64,000 nt of DNA from Terebella lapidaria (Eukaryota > Annelida > Polychaeta > Terebellida > Terebellidae): assembly GCA_949152475.1 (NCBI GenBank), contig OX424555.1, positions 20,354,868 through 20,418,867 on the forward strand, given 5' to 3'. The number at the start of each line of letters is the position of its first letter. The stretch's first letter is position 1. The notes below the pieces were generated by a model. That model was given only the letters and a program-made list of their open reading frames with translations. It was not told where the DNA came from and did not search any database. The position numbers were made by a program, and so were the translations under genes. Shown in pieces: positions 10,901 to 19,383 of this stretch.

Positions 10901-13130
10901 AGGCTGTTTTCAATGCAAAATGTGTCCCCAAACGACCAATTCAGTTGCCACGGCAACCAAAATCGATTGGTGTCGGGATCTTACCATAATATATGTGCCT
11001 GCAAAAAATAATGGTGATCGGGTGAGGATTGCGGCCTGTAGCGCGTTCACAAGCCATGTGTCTCAAACAGGCTGTTTTCAATGCAAAATGTGTCCTCAAA
11101 CGACCAATTCAGTTGCCACGGCAACCAAAATCGATTCGTGTCGGGATCTTACCATAATATATGTGCCTGCAAAAAATAATGGTGATCAGGTGAGAATTGC
11201 AGCCTGTAGCGCGTTCACAAGAAAATCTCTGCGGACGCGGACGTTCAGCTTACCTTGTTGAGCCCAATAATAAATATTTCTTGTCTTAACTATTTTCATT
11301 GTGGTCAATAATAGACTTAACATGTAAAAATAATGTTAACTTATTCGGTTTCACCCAGAAATTTCTACCGGACAAAACCTTAACCTTGTTAGGCTCAATA
11401 ATAATTGTTTCTCATCTTAACTATTTTTATTGAGGTCAATAATAGACTTAACTAGCAAAAAAAAAGTTAACTTATTTGGTTACAGACATAAAATGTCTAC
11501 TGGAAAGAATCTTCACCTCGTTGAGCCCAATAATAAATATTTCTTGTCTTAACTATTTTTATTGTGGTCAATAATAGACTAAACTAGTAAAAATAATGTT
11601 AACTTATTCAGTACACCCATGAAATCTGTACTGGACATACTTTCCCCTTGTTGAGCTTAATAATAAATATTCCTCATCTTAACTATTTTTATTGTGGTCA
11701 ATAATAGACTTAACTATTTTTATTGTGGTCAATAATAGACTTAACTAGTGAAAATAATGTTAATTTATTCGGTTACACCAATGAAATTTGTACTGGACAA
11801 AACATTTACCTTGTTGAGGTTAATAATAAATATTTCTTGTCTTAACTATTTTTATTGTGGTCAATAATAGACTTAACTATTAAAAATAATGTTAACTTAT
11901 TCAGTTACACCCATGAAATCTGTACTGGACAAAATCTTTACCTTGTTGAGCTTAATAATAAACGTTTCTCGTCTTAACTATTTTTATTGTGGACAATAAT
12001 AGACTTAACTAGTAAAACTAATGTTAACTTATTCAGTAATATTGTCCTGTTTTCACTGAAAACATCAGTTCTCCATTCTGAACAAGAAACCAGTGTCATC
12101 ACCTTCCATTGTACAGGCTATTGGAATGATCGTACATGTCAAAATGGATATTTCAAAATTCTGTAATAAGTTAGGCTGTTAACATATTAATATTTATATG
12201 ATCATTCTAAAAAACGACTGGTTTCGTGTGACAGCCCTTCCCAACAACACTTCCAAATACTATCAAGATTCGTCAAAAATTGCTATCTGTAGAGCGTTCA
12301 CAAGCCATGTGTCTCAAACAGGCTGTTTTCAATGCAAAATGTGTCCCCAAACGACCAATTCAGTTGCCACGGCAACCAAAATCGATTGGTGTCGGGATCT
12401 TACCATAATATATGTGCCTGCAAAAAATAATGGTGATCGGGTGAGGATTGCGGCCTGTAGCGCGTTCACAAGCCATGTGTCTCAAACAGGCTGTTTTCAA
12501 TGCAAAATGTGTCCTCAAACGACCAATTCAGTTGCCACGGCAACCAAAATCGATTGGTGTCGGGATCTTACCATAATATATGTGCCTGCAAAAAATAATG
12601 GTGATCGGGTGAGAATTGCGGCCTGTAGCGCGTTCACAAGAAAATCTCTGCGGACGCGGACGCGGACACGGACGCGGATGCGGACGACGAAGCCAAATCT
12701 ATAGTATCCGCCGAACTTTGTTCGGGGGATACAATAAGTACTGGTAGTATTGGCATATTTGTGCTATGATTAATCAAAATAGCCTTGGGTGCAAGCAATA
12801 GAAAAGCAGGAAAAGAAAAGGCAATACATATAGAAGCATAGAAAACATGTGCATGATGTATAGACGCAAGTTTAAACTACTGCAGTTGCTGGAATCAAAC
12901 CTTCTGAGGTCAGCGATGAGCTTCACGTCCCCAATGACAAATTTGTGACAAAGGAGCAAATGTTTGAGGACATCATTCTGTTCCGCTGGAATGTTGTACA
13001 GCTCTTCACAGAATAAACATTGGACCCTGTCGTCTGATGTGTGGCTATCTCTCATGGATGTTGTGGAGGATCTAGCATCACTATCACTTGTGAAACTAAG
13101 TGGCTCTAGCACAGGGTGATCAGTGGCCAT
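1..13130 (-). CDS. ZNF277: ZNF277 orthologue, gene model (5' two thirds; runs off the left edge)
   Basis: Nine minus-strand coding exons join in phase with GT/AG borders: 13130-12901, 1995-1904, 1772-1690, 1450-1359, 1254-1190, 1091-1046, 958-826, 508-411 and 73-1 (cut by the window). They give about 304 codons of a protein that is 450 residues in human. The translation follows human ZNF277 closely: VLEPLSF near the start, the D-x-W-R-x-K-F and VTDFCSVI blocks, LCDALPEDKTLR, and the finger CLYCEKTF with HMRKKQH followed by KINP and YDKFYIINYL. Human ZNF277 has been linked to Polycomb BMI1 recruitment and to ribosomal protein uS5 binding; that is family knowledge, not visible here. Intron 1 is about 10.9 kb and almost entirely transposon. 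The other introns are 98 to 337 bp. The introns at 74-410 and 509-825 are the only ones over 300 bp in the 3' part, and nothing is seen in them. Confidence 0.93.
2400..3230. repeat. Tandem array of about seven ~125 bp units in the Helitron core
   Basis: A degenerate unit of about 125 bp repeats about seven times. It contains GCATTTCAAGATGACGAAAT, then GGAGCCAGATCGAACTTTTC, then a variant of ATAAGTTATATTTCAACTC. The same array appears reversed at about 46150-46980 in copy 2. The neighbouring 3230-3797 segment is a second array of about 130 bp units (TTAACTTATT, GACAAAACCTT, AATAATAGACTTAACTAG). That second array recurs at 10175-10620, 11247-12040 and 45280-46140. No coding capacity. Confidence 0.85.
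3799..4186. repeat. DIRS A left inverted terminal repeat and internal complementary region
   Basis: 3858-4020 mirrors 9985-10150. The left tip 3806-3860 is mirrored at 4083-4139, and directly beside it 4140-4186 mirrors the right tip (about 10130-10174). So 4083-4186 is the reverse complement of both tips placed side by side, which defines the DIRS internal complementary region. Confidence 0.83.
4483..5490 (-). CDS. DIRS A tyrosine recombinase region (fossil)
   Basis: The region codes an N-terminal core-binding part (KTYEAKWRVFVRWC) and a catalytic part with the tyrosine-recombinase signature: an Arg in LASGRRRSDV, HQIRH for the HxxR box, and GMW followed by FIGFYL carrying the nucleophilic Tyr. 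In place of an integrase, this enzyme class resolves and integrates the circular DNA intermediate of DIRS elements. The coding is not continuous in one frame here, so the region is treated as a fossil. Confidence 0.82.
5365..7962 (-). CDS. DIRS A reverse transcriptase, RNase H and methyltransferase-like domain (fossil)
   Basis: A frame of about 865 codons. RT motifs run in order: GGWRPVFDLSNLN, SIDVKDAYLHVPI, VLPFGVATAPYVF and the catalytic HHYIDDWL. RNase H follows with [34 protein letters not shown] and HLPGHSNVLADALS. The C-terminal part (NIDLFATSRNHKLP, WDGMFGYAYPP) resembles the Dam-like methyltransferase domain that DIRS elements carry. The same stretch is also open in a second frame on the same strand. 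Confidence 0.85.
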   Translation of the reverse strand: MWTRRIWRRGVAPTFMQHSASWPEWSMLLSVTVRTWAHNWISPCVMPISVCLTCPLRTSLSYVGGRCSQAIPTPTSLDRIFPSCGNISGMRLWPRLCLGSRRGLGQARRPRVRSLPNLRHHMHPLLRSRPFVGRSLPLPRGMASEEAKGVNASRAKGKLLVRSDSLRESVGSVEGSVLSEFDLPQPGPVGGRLAQFVQNWSDLASSDNSVVAWVKFGLTFRWEAGKPPIRPKAWFFPVPGDREKFQLLQHEVQQLLEKRAIEVVKDERGFYSLIFLVPKKTGGWRPVFDLSNLNKFLIIPRFKMESALSVQKALSKGKWAVSIDVKDAYLHVPIHPADRRYLKFAFEGSVYQFRVLPFGVATAPYVFTRIVRTMAARFRSVGIQFHHYIDDWLIIADSPSQAIEQSGFVLRLATSLGWIPNWAKSHLSPTQRFEYVGVDYDLERGVALPPRKRVLKAIAAMEVALTQSSITARQFLSIIGLLASMEKQVPFGRCFLRPIQWCLALQWRILTDRLDQVVSVDDRAREAMHWWRDHRNLFRGMPLAEYLPDRTFFTDASKLAWGAHMDEHELSAVWNTSERELHINVLELRAVRRAFEIWGPQSPPGTKWLVFTDNSTVVAHINKQGGTRSSQLCLEAECLIRFAFKYRLFIRARHLPGHSNVLADALSRPEKIIGTEWSLHPGVFRRVCQAFGTPNIDLFATSRNHKLPVYFSPLPESEALAVDAMSQSWDGMFGYAYPPTRFLTEVLHKVARSQCEILLVAPCWPMQAWFPLLLSLLIDVPRVLPIEDRLLKQPGRDIFHDSVHVLKLHVWRLSSDPSRRQDFLSRCPYISRERIGDPPLKRMRLNGEYSYVGVTEGALIRSLPL
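7472..9577 (-). CDS. DIRS A gag-like frame (fossil)
   Basis: An open frame of about 701 codons at the 5' side of the element. The N-terminus has three Cys-x2-Cys pairs within about 45 residues, which may bind zinc. The middle is rich in Ser, Arg and Gly, with basic KKSKSSKKK runs. The C-terminal third is better structured and ends in a basic Gly/Lys-rich tail. The position before the RT frame and the composition match the gag-like ORF1 of DIRS elements. It overlaps the RT frame by about 490 bp. Confidence 0.7.
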   Translation of the reverse strand: MIMTSQSSLGTGAMDERPCPKCLVNTLRGGEKHSLCFDCLDHGPVSMEDLRCDLCRFWRPSSFVQATAKYSEASLARRDALRLAEASAPQVRQSPMEVETPPVTAQIASGVSQPLGLTQDMVNAAVQSFFAQSLSSLQGPLLPGLSSLLGQGVPAGSSAAPSLQGELAPPAGKKSKSSKKKVSVLAKAKAGKEPHSTFVVPQSGPIEVEGSVVSSPGPSKKRKRASSKRRGAETTSIFDVAQASSDLSVGDDQASGFDRRSVLDGSFGSSVSRFEGGEFPLFGGEALDRSCDRESSLGGRAPGPRSGHDRAGGAGVVPQGHSSPVYADVSRRTGAIAEQAFPRPSFDVPLRSSRSSIGPVRSNDRGGRVEADQESSSSEDETSDQAGGSNFRWALESVARRMDLPIDAPGPSRGTGRFASAPVRRPIRLPVAPALVKSFDKINKGVTAKKDVARTESTFPTSRVRPESIDTYRTVESEGGHQTSVPVEDPNLHLLSRKQGTVWSAYVKKARLSHWQTLSHQLMGQLSLTDHLTTLVQEFVDEADLEEGSRANIHAALGVLAGVVHAAERDSAYLGAQLDLTMRDADLRLLDVSATDVAELRGRPLFSGYTYANLSRSDISVMREHLRDEAMAKALLGKSAGSGTGKKTKGQKPAQPQAPHAPASTQPPFRGAQPPPPQGDGKRGGKGGERFKGKGKASGKK
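9985..10174. repeat. DIRS A right inverted terminal repeat
   Basis: The block 9985-10150 is the reverse complement of 3858-4020, including the GC-rich stretch with GCGCAGCTGCGCGCGCATG and the AACGATCCAAAGGATCG palindrome. The outermost 10151-10174 does not match the other terminus. It is instead complementary to 4140-4186 inside the element. Terminal repeats with unlike tips, restored by an internal complementary region, are the known DIRS pattern used in circle formation. Confidence 0.85.
11247..12657. repeat. Second copy of a ~1.41 kb internal tandem duplication of the Helitron
   Basis: Segment 11247-11585 repeats 3459-3797, and 11586-12657 repeats 10175-11246, at a constant offset of about 1,419 bp in the latter part. 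The two halves of the first copy are separated by the DIRS element at 3799-10174, while the second copy is uninterrupted. Copy 2 of the element (44607-47271) has only one set, so the duplication is specific to this locus. It contains paired ~169 bp units (AGCCATGTGTCTCAAACAGG to GCGCGTTCACA). Confidence 0.85.
12901..13130 (-). CDS. ZNF277: ZNF277 exon 1: start codon and first zinc finger
   Basis: The exon codes about 76 residues from the ATG at 13130-13128 and ends with two bases of the next codon at a GTTTGA donor. The start was chosen because MATDHPVLEPLSF aligns with the human segment reading ILEPLSL. The frame stays open upstream to 13238 but that part has no family likeness and is probably 5' UTR. 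The finger begins with CLFCEELY and closes with a histidine pair in HLLLCH, followed by the family block VIGDVKLIADLRR. The exon lies on the far side of a 10.6 kb transposon from the rest of the gene, so an automatic annotation could easily lose it. Confidence 0.9.
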
Positions 13131-13659
13131 CTCTATGAATGAAGAGAGCTTCGACTCAAAACAATGATATACATGTGACAAGTGTGTGAGAACTTCTGAC
13201 AATGTAACCAGTAAATTTAGTGTATTTAAGTGGTGCACAGCTACTCGTGACTTGGACCCATATTGATCTTGTCACCTCGATCTCAGCCCCCTACAGTGAC
13301 TATGATACTGCAATTGTAATCGAGGAATAGTGAAAGGACAGAAACATCCAATACTTTGATATTTATTTTAATAAATTCCAAGGTGTATTGTATCCGTGTG
13401 GGTATCTGTATATGTATCATACTCTGATTTCTTAAACTCATGTACATAGATTTTTGCACATATCACAGCAATGATAAATCTTGGCAACAAAAATATTGAA
13501 AAGAATACATTCAATTGAGTTGTGCAGGCCCAATATCGCCCTATGACTGTGGGAGTGGAACACCACATAAATCACATAATGAATACCATATGTTAGTAAT
13601 CAGGTAATGAACAATTACTCACTTTGCCAGATATAACTCAGATTCTGTCCCGACTCGAT
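13131..13659. other. ZNF277 5' flank, no promoter element recognised
   Basis: These bases lie immediately upstream of the ZNF277 start. They hold a short in-frame extension of exon 1 (to 13238) and otherwise unremarkable AT-rich sequence. I see no TATA box, palindrome or CpG cluster that would place a start site. Confidence 0.4.
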
Positions 13660-13872
13660 TTGTAACCAGGTAGGAGCCTACTCGGTTAATTGTGAGAGCC
13701 CTAGACCTATACTTCAGCGATGTCAAGGATTTGTAACCAGGTATTGGCCTACTCGGTTAATCATGAGAGCCCTAGGCCTTACTTCAGTGATATCAAGGAT
13801 TTGGAATCAGGTAGGGGCCTACTCAGTTAATCGTGAGAGCCTCAGCCCTAGGCCTATACTTCAGTGATGCCA
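13660..13872. repeat. Three-unit tandem repeat, ~75 bp
   Basis: Three degenerate units each carry a variant of TTTGTAACCAGGTAGG, GCCTACTCGGTTAATCGTGAG, AGCCCTAGGCCTATACTTCAG and GATGTCAAGGA. The last unit has a small internal expansion (CCTCAGCCC). No coding frame follows the period. Confidence 0.75.
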
Positions 13873-13966
13873 AGAAAGACTCAGTCTCACTGTTTCAGTA
13901 AAACAAAGTTAGAGGTATCCAGTACATGACCTTCCTTTTTTATCTTCCAATGAGTGCATCCCACTA

Positions 13967-14385
13967 GGTTAGGTAAAAAAAAAGGTTTGTGTTAGGGTTT
14001 CCCTACCGACCCCAGGTCAAAGGCCCCTACCCTACCCTAACTGTTTTTTCAACTTCTGAAAAAGTAACTTTTTTTTTTTGGTTCTTGACATTTTTTTCCC
14101 AGATTCTTCACCCAATGTTTTTTATTGGCATAAATGAAAAATTTTAACAGAAAGTAAGTAAATACACTGATACAGGCAGAAACCCATTGCTTATGCGTTT
14201 TTGGTACACGAGGGAGAAGTACTAGTATAATGCTACACGAAACTACATACTAGTATAAGAGACTACAGACGTGCACGTGCGTGCATGTGGTCACAAAATA
14301 GATCTAGTTTAAAAAAAAAAAAAACCTACCTACCGACCCTAAGTTTTTGGGACCATGAAACCCTAAACACACACCTTTTTTTTTG
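13967..14385. mobile_element. MITE-like element with imperfect ~40 bp inverted ends
   Basis: The left end (AAAAAAAAGGTTTGTGTTAG followed by GGTTTC) is mirrored at 14352-14385 (GAAACCCTAAACACACACC followed by a T-run). Inside the ends, CTACCGACCC occurs on both sides. The interior is AT-rich, with homopolymer T and A runs, and non-coding. Target duplication is unclear, so the superfamily is not assigned. Confidence 0.5.
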
Positions 14386-14689
14386 GCCTGTGTGCACATG
14401 TGAAGCGAGTCGCACTGAATTGGGGTAGATTGCCAACTTTTTCTTTTATTGAGATAAATTCTGAAATTAGGTGAAAAATTACTGCATGACACCCAATTAA
14501 GAGACACAAAAGTTGATCGGAATATACAAAACCAAGGCCAAAAAGCGTATTTCACTGATAGATGAATTTGACTTTATAAACATACAACCGTTGATCTGTT
14601 GATAAACGGGTTGAAAAAATCCGAGATATCTAATAGAGTAGGCCTTCCTGAGCACTACTGTACTGTTTGACATGTGCACATGTCAACTG

Positions 14690-15149
14690 TAGGTTATGGA
14701 CCTGTATTGATTTCCTTATATGGTCAAAATGAGGCATCAAAGTACTATATTATTTAAAAACTCCCAGTTTCTCCTCCAAATGCACATGTATCACTTTAAA
14801 ATGTCTCTGTTTTGGTTTGTATAGTGGTATTATGGGTATTCCTCTATGTACATGTGAATTTTCATGTTGATTGGAGCTGTTACTGTGCGCATGAATACAT
14901 ATAAACAAACCGGCCCTTTCTGGGAGTTTGCTTTCTGAGGAATTCGCCAGGTGTCAGCAGCTAACAGTCAAATGCTTGTAGCGTTTGATCTATTCCAACA
15001 ACATGTGCTGATTTTTTAATATTTTGTAAGTTATATATATTGCTTCAACATACTGAAATTTTATGAAAATTGAAACATTTTGAAAGTGATTTCTCTCATA
15101 AAACGTTATAATGGAGTTAAATGGCAATCCTATATGTGTTCGTATACCT
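14690..15149. repeat. Long direct repeat, left copy (460 bp)
   Basis: This block recurs at 16352-16811 with no difference I could find by eye. Both copies begin TAGGTTATGGACC and end GTTCGTATACCT, at an offset of 1,662 bp. Flanks on the two sides differ. It could be a local duplication or the terminal repeats of a short non-coding LTR-type element. There is no TG...CA end and no clear target duplication, so I leave it as a repeat. Confidence 0.85.
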
Positions 15150-16351
15150 AAACCGAGGACATGGAATTTTGTGTATTATAGATTTTTAGCAGGTTTTGTG
15201 GCATTTCTTTAATTTGTGTGTGGATAGTGTGCGGTATTCATGAATTTTTCACCATTGCAACCATAGTTTTCGTTCACGTGGATTTTTATTACATATGTAG
15301 GATTATATCTACATGCTAATAGCGGCGGTGTTTATCCCCCCCCCCCCCTTGAATGCTAAAGACATGGAGTTAGTGCCTTTTTTATTTTCTTTATTTTCAT
15401 ATAGTAACCAATATTTCAAATCACTGTGAAATATTATACACTTTCACTGAGGACTACTCAACTCAGACACAGCCTAACCGAAAAAGGTGTCGAAATGGCC
15501 ACCAAAAATTGAACGGTGGATAATACTAGGTGTCTCTGAAATTCATCACCACAACCTATATAGTCGATCATAAATAAGCTAGGTTAGGCATTGCAGAATG
15601 CATTTGGTATATTATTTGCAATTTTGGCACCATATCTGGTCAAGTACGCATTTTTCCGATTTTTTTACCATATTTTTTTTTCGATATTGCCGTAGAACCA
15701 CATTTTTGACCCCATATGTGTCTCTTGCCGTTTGATCGATTGCAGTCTATCATATAAATGTGTTTTATAAATAAATTTCATACAGCACATAAATTAGTCC
15801 CCTGTACAAGGCACCTATGTGACCTAATGTCGGTGATCTCTGGCTTACAGAAACCATATTTTCAACAAATTGTCTACGTTTTTGTGTTTTGTCAAGATTA
15901 AAACCTTGGAATTTTTGCTTAATTTAGAAATATACTATATTGAGAGTGTGGTGGTAGCATTTTGCGACATTTGAATACTATTGGTGTAGACAGCAGTATG
16001 GTAGAAAGTGTTTGGTGCTAAGCAGCGGGGTAGGACTACCAACTCTTTTAAAATTTTGACATATTTAGTCCAAGGGGAATCAAACTGATGGTAATATATG
16101 GGTGAATAATACATTTATCTGAAACAAACCCCAAATTGTCCTTGAGCATGTTTGATCGGGCGTCAAATCAAAATTTCCAAAGAAAATCTCACTTTTTTGT
16201 TCAAAATATTTCCTTTCTTAAGTGCAAAAATCACTGTTTTATTTCTTCTCTACAAGTCTTCCCTTTACACATAAGAGCTCAATAATTGGGGATTATTACC
16301 TCTGTATGTGGGGTGTTATAATTGTAAAATGTGAAGAAAATTGCCATTATT
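15150..16351. other. Spacer between the 460 bp direct repeats
   Basis: About 1.2 kb of AT-rich sequence with a C-run at 15339-15350. No open frame above about 65 codons and no domain recognised. Nothing resembling gag, protease, RT or integrase is visible. Confidence 0.5.
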
Positions 16352-16811
16352 TAGGTTATGGACCTGTATTGATTTCCTTATATGGTCAAAATGAGGCATC
16401 AAAGTACTATATTATTTAAAAACTCCCAGTTTCTCCTCCAAATGCACATGTATCACTTTAAAATGTCTCTGTTTTGGTTTGTATAGTGGTATTATGGGTA
16501 TTCCTCTATGTACATGTGAATTTTCATGTTGATTGGAGCTGTTACTGTGCGCATGAATACATATAAACAAACCGGCCCTTTCTGGGAGTTTGCTTTCTGA
16601 GGAATTCGCCAGGTGTCAGCAGCTAACAGTCAAATGCTTGTAGCGTTTGATCTATTCCAACAACATGTGCTGATTTTTTAATATTTTGTAAGTTATATAT
16701 ATTGCTTCAACATACTGAAATTTTATGAAAATTGAAACATTTTGAAAGTGATTTCTCTCATAAAACGTTATAATGGAGTTAAATGGCAATCCTATATGTG
16801 TTCGTATACCT
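16352..16811. repeat. Long direct repeat, right copy (460 bp)
   Basis: Matches 14690-15149 along its length. The apparent identity means the duplication is recent, or that the copies are kept alike by conversion. Confidence 0.85.
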
Positions 16812-17857
16812 GTACTGTAAACCTGCATTTCATTTGAAATCCTCTTTTATCGCCCATAGGCCAACTTGAACATAACTTAAACTGTTATGGAAAACAGCGT
16901 CATAGTCCACATGACAATAAAAAGAAGGAAATAAACATAATTTATTGTTTGTATAGGGCTAGAGTCTATTAAAACCAACCTAAAACCAACACAGACGAAT
17001 AATAAAGTTTTTCATCGAACCTTTCGTCCTTTTTCTGGCGCATTGATACAATGCGAACTGTTATTCATACAACCTCAGTAGAAGTGCATTCCACCATCTC
17101 TCAACTGATCTAGATGTTATTTATATATGAAGGCCTATAGCATGATAGATGTAGATCGATACATTTTTTCACTGATGTTTTATTCCCATGTTATAAACAT
17201 GAGTGGTGAAAAGGAAAATGCTATAGGCCTACTGTAAGCTTGTAGAGCATATGTCACGAAAATTGGGTATTATTTTTTTGTGTATGAGGAAGCACTATTT
17301 GAACTGAACAAAACGGTCTTCACAGCACATTGATATCATGTTTCCAAGTCATGCCATTTCAAGCACGTACATATTAACAGAATCTGACAACAGAATCTGT
17401 CAGCTAATTATTATGCAAATGAGATGTGTGACAATTGTATCAGTTGTATCATAGATATAGAGGATCTATGGTTGCATAACTCTAAAGCAGCAATTATAAC
17501 AACACTTCAAGATTTGTCCTCAAGATTTGCGTCCTGGGCATTTGGCAACTGGCGAGTAGCCTACAAGCCTACACGTGTAGGCATACTGCCGGTAAAATAC
17601 TAGTGGTCTAGCCAGGATTATCAGATATATGGAGAACTAGTAATAATACAAACTCTCAAATCTATTAGAAATGAGCTTAATTTTTTATATTTTTACCAAA
17701 TACACTTTTTTGTCTTATGAATTGACTGCATATTACAATCCTGAAACTGGAATGGACCAGCTGGTCATTCAGATATACTATAATAAATTTACACAATTTG
17801 AGGTCATATCGTCAAAATGTACCTCATTGATATGTAGGCATCAAGGACTCTTTTTAC
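16812..17857. other. Intergenic sequence, nothing recognised
   Basis: AT-rich intergenic DNA. The only frame above 60 codons (17671-17865) shows no family likeness. No RNA gene or repeat structure was seen. Confidence 0.4.
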
Positions 17858-18865
17858 TAGAGTAGCTTATAAGGGACATTCATCTCTTTTTTTTATATAT
17901 ATATTTAGGATATAACTTTTTTCGGCAGAATTAATTACTCACTTTTGAAACTGGGAAATCAATATTCAAACCGGGATTTAAATATTGAAAAACCCGGAAT
18001 TATATGTTAAAACCGGGAAATAAATATTTAAATCTGGAAATAAATGTTAAAACCCAGAATTAAATATTCAAACTTGGAAATAAAAAATCAAACCTGGAAT
18101 TAAATATTCAAAACCGGAAATAAATATTATTGAGACGCAGTTTATTAGAGTAGCTTATAAGGGACATTCATTTTTTTTATTTACTTAGGATATAACTTTT
18201 TTTCGGTAGAATTAATTATTCAATTCCGGGTTTGAATACTCAATTCTGGGTTTGGACATTTGTTTCCAGGTTTAATCATTTATTTCCCGAATTGAAAATT
18301 TAATTCCATGTTTTAATACTTGATTCCGGGTTTGAATATTTAATTCCGGGCTTTGAACATTTGCTTCCCGGTTTGAATATTATTATCTTTTTGGTTTGGA
18401 CTTTTAATTCCAGGTTTTAATACTTAATTCCGGGTTTAAATATTTAATTCCGGGTTTGAACATTTATCTCCGGTTTGAATATTTATTTCCCTGTTTTAGC
18501 ATTTAATTCCCGGTTTGAATACTTAATTCCGGGTTTTAATATTTAATTCCAAGTTTGAACATTTAATTTCGGGTTCGAATATTCAATTCCGGGCTTAGAC
18601 ATTTATTTTCCGGTTTAAATATTCATTTCCAGGTTTGAAGATTTAATTCCGGGTTTGAATATATAATTCCGGGTTTGGACATTCATTTCCAGGTTTTGAA
18701 CATTTAATTCCAGGTTTTAATACTTAATTCACGGTTTTAATATTTAATTCAGGGTTTTAAATATTTATTTCCCAGTTACTCTGGTTTTTCCCAGGGAGTA
18801 AATCATTCTTCAGAAAAAAGGTAAATCATAAATAAAAAAGTGAATGTCCCTAATAAGCTTCCCTA
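17858..18865. mobile_element. Fold-back MITE with minisatellite arms
   Basis: A head sequence, AGTAGCTTATAAGGGACATT, occurs at 17861 and again at 18149. Its inverted counterpart (AATGTCCCTAATAAGCTT) closes the element at 18842-18860. Between them lies a ~20 bp minisatellite of the type TTTGAATATTTAATTCCGGG. The array runs in one orientation at about 17945-18130 and in the opposite orientation, about 28 units, at 18210-18780. The whole could fold back as a long imperfect hairpin. It is non-coding. The doubled head suggests one element nested beside or partly duplicated in another. Confidence 0.65.
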
Positions 18866-18936
18866 CTATGCAAAATTATTTTTCAGAAAATTACCGTTTC
18901 CATATATGTCATTCTCCGATTCACCAGCTCACATTT

Positions 18937-19383
18937 AAGGCCTCTTCGATTGGTAATATTCTGGAAGAGGTAGATGCCTACCAAGAAGACGGAATATGGT
19001 TTTGAATCGAATGTGTTCTGCCATTTTCAGCAGTAAATTAAATTAGAAAAATGATGTGATATAGCGTAAATATTCATCAAACACTACAAATTTCCAAAAA
19101 GGTATTGACTCTGCGCCTAAGATATACATTCTGTGATAACAGGGTACACCTGATGACTGGTACATTCCCATATTTCGACGAAAAATGAGGGAACACCAAT
19201 TCGGCCGCCATTTGCAATTCTGCCCCCGCCATATTGCAAAACTCAGAAGATCTACTGTAAACCAGCCTCCGAGCTGGTAGAGCGGCAGAGGTCTTCCTCT
19301 TCCAGAATAACGTCTTCCGTGTGAATCGGAGGGAAAATTTTTGGTAAACTGGAATAGGAAGAGGCGAATCGAAAAGGCCCTTA
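18937..19383. mobile_element. Possible MITE with GGCCTCTTCGATT ends
   Basis: AAGGCCTCTTCGATTGG at the left is mirrored by CGAATCGAAAAGGCCCTT at 19366-19383. The inner parts also correspond (TTCTGGAAGAGG and CCTCTTCCAGAA). The overlapping minus-strand frames of 111 and 140 codons across this segment show no family likeness. Confidence 0.45.

Larger units (their letters stand above)
2110..12729 (-). mobile_element. Non-autonomous Helitron/Helentron-like element, copy 1 (family 1), with nested insertion
   Basis: Read on the minus strand the element begins A|TC at 12729 and ends CTAG|T at 2110, the termini expected of Helitrons. The 5' tip folds into a CCGAAC-AAA-GTTCGG hairpin. Just inside the 3' end is a hairpin with arms CGGTCG and CGACCG (2121-2136), followed by seven bases and CTAG. 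A copy of the 5' tip, GGGGGATAC, lies inverted just upstream of the 3' hairpin. Subterminal inverted repeats, a 3' hairpin and a tandem-repeat core are what is known of Helentron-derived HINEs. No Rep/helicase frame is present, so the element is non-autonomous. Without the DIRS insertion and the internal duplication it would be about 2.8 kb, close to copy 2 at 44607-47271. It occupies ZNF277 intron 1. Confidence 0.8.

Noticed and set aside
10779-12704. Two similar frames of 160 and 168 codons (MIILKNDWF...), also at 44632-45114 on the minus strand
   Set aside because: They are readings of the ~169 bp tandem units of the Helitron. The peptide repeats with the DNA period and resembles no protein family.
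14690-16811. Calling the 460 bp direct repeats LTRs
   Set aside because: No TG...CA ends, no target duplication found and no retroelement coding between them, so kept as an unclassified repeat.
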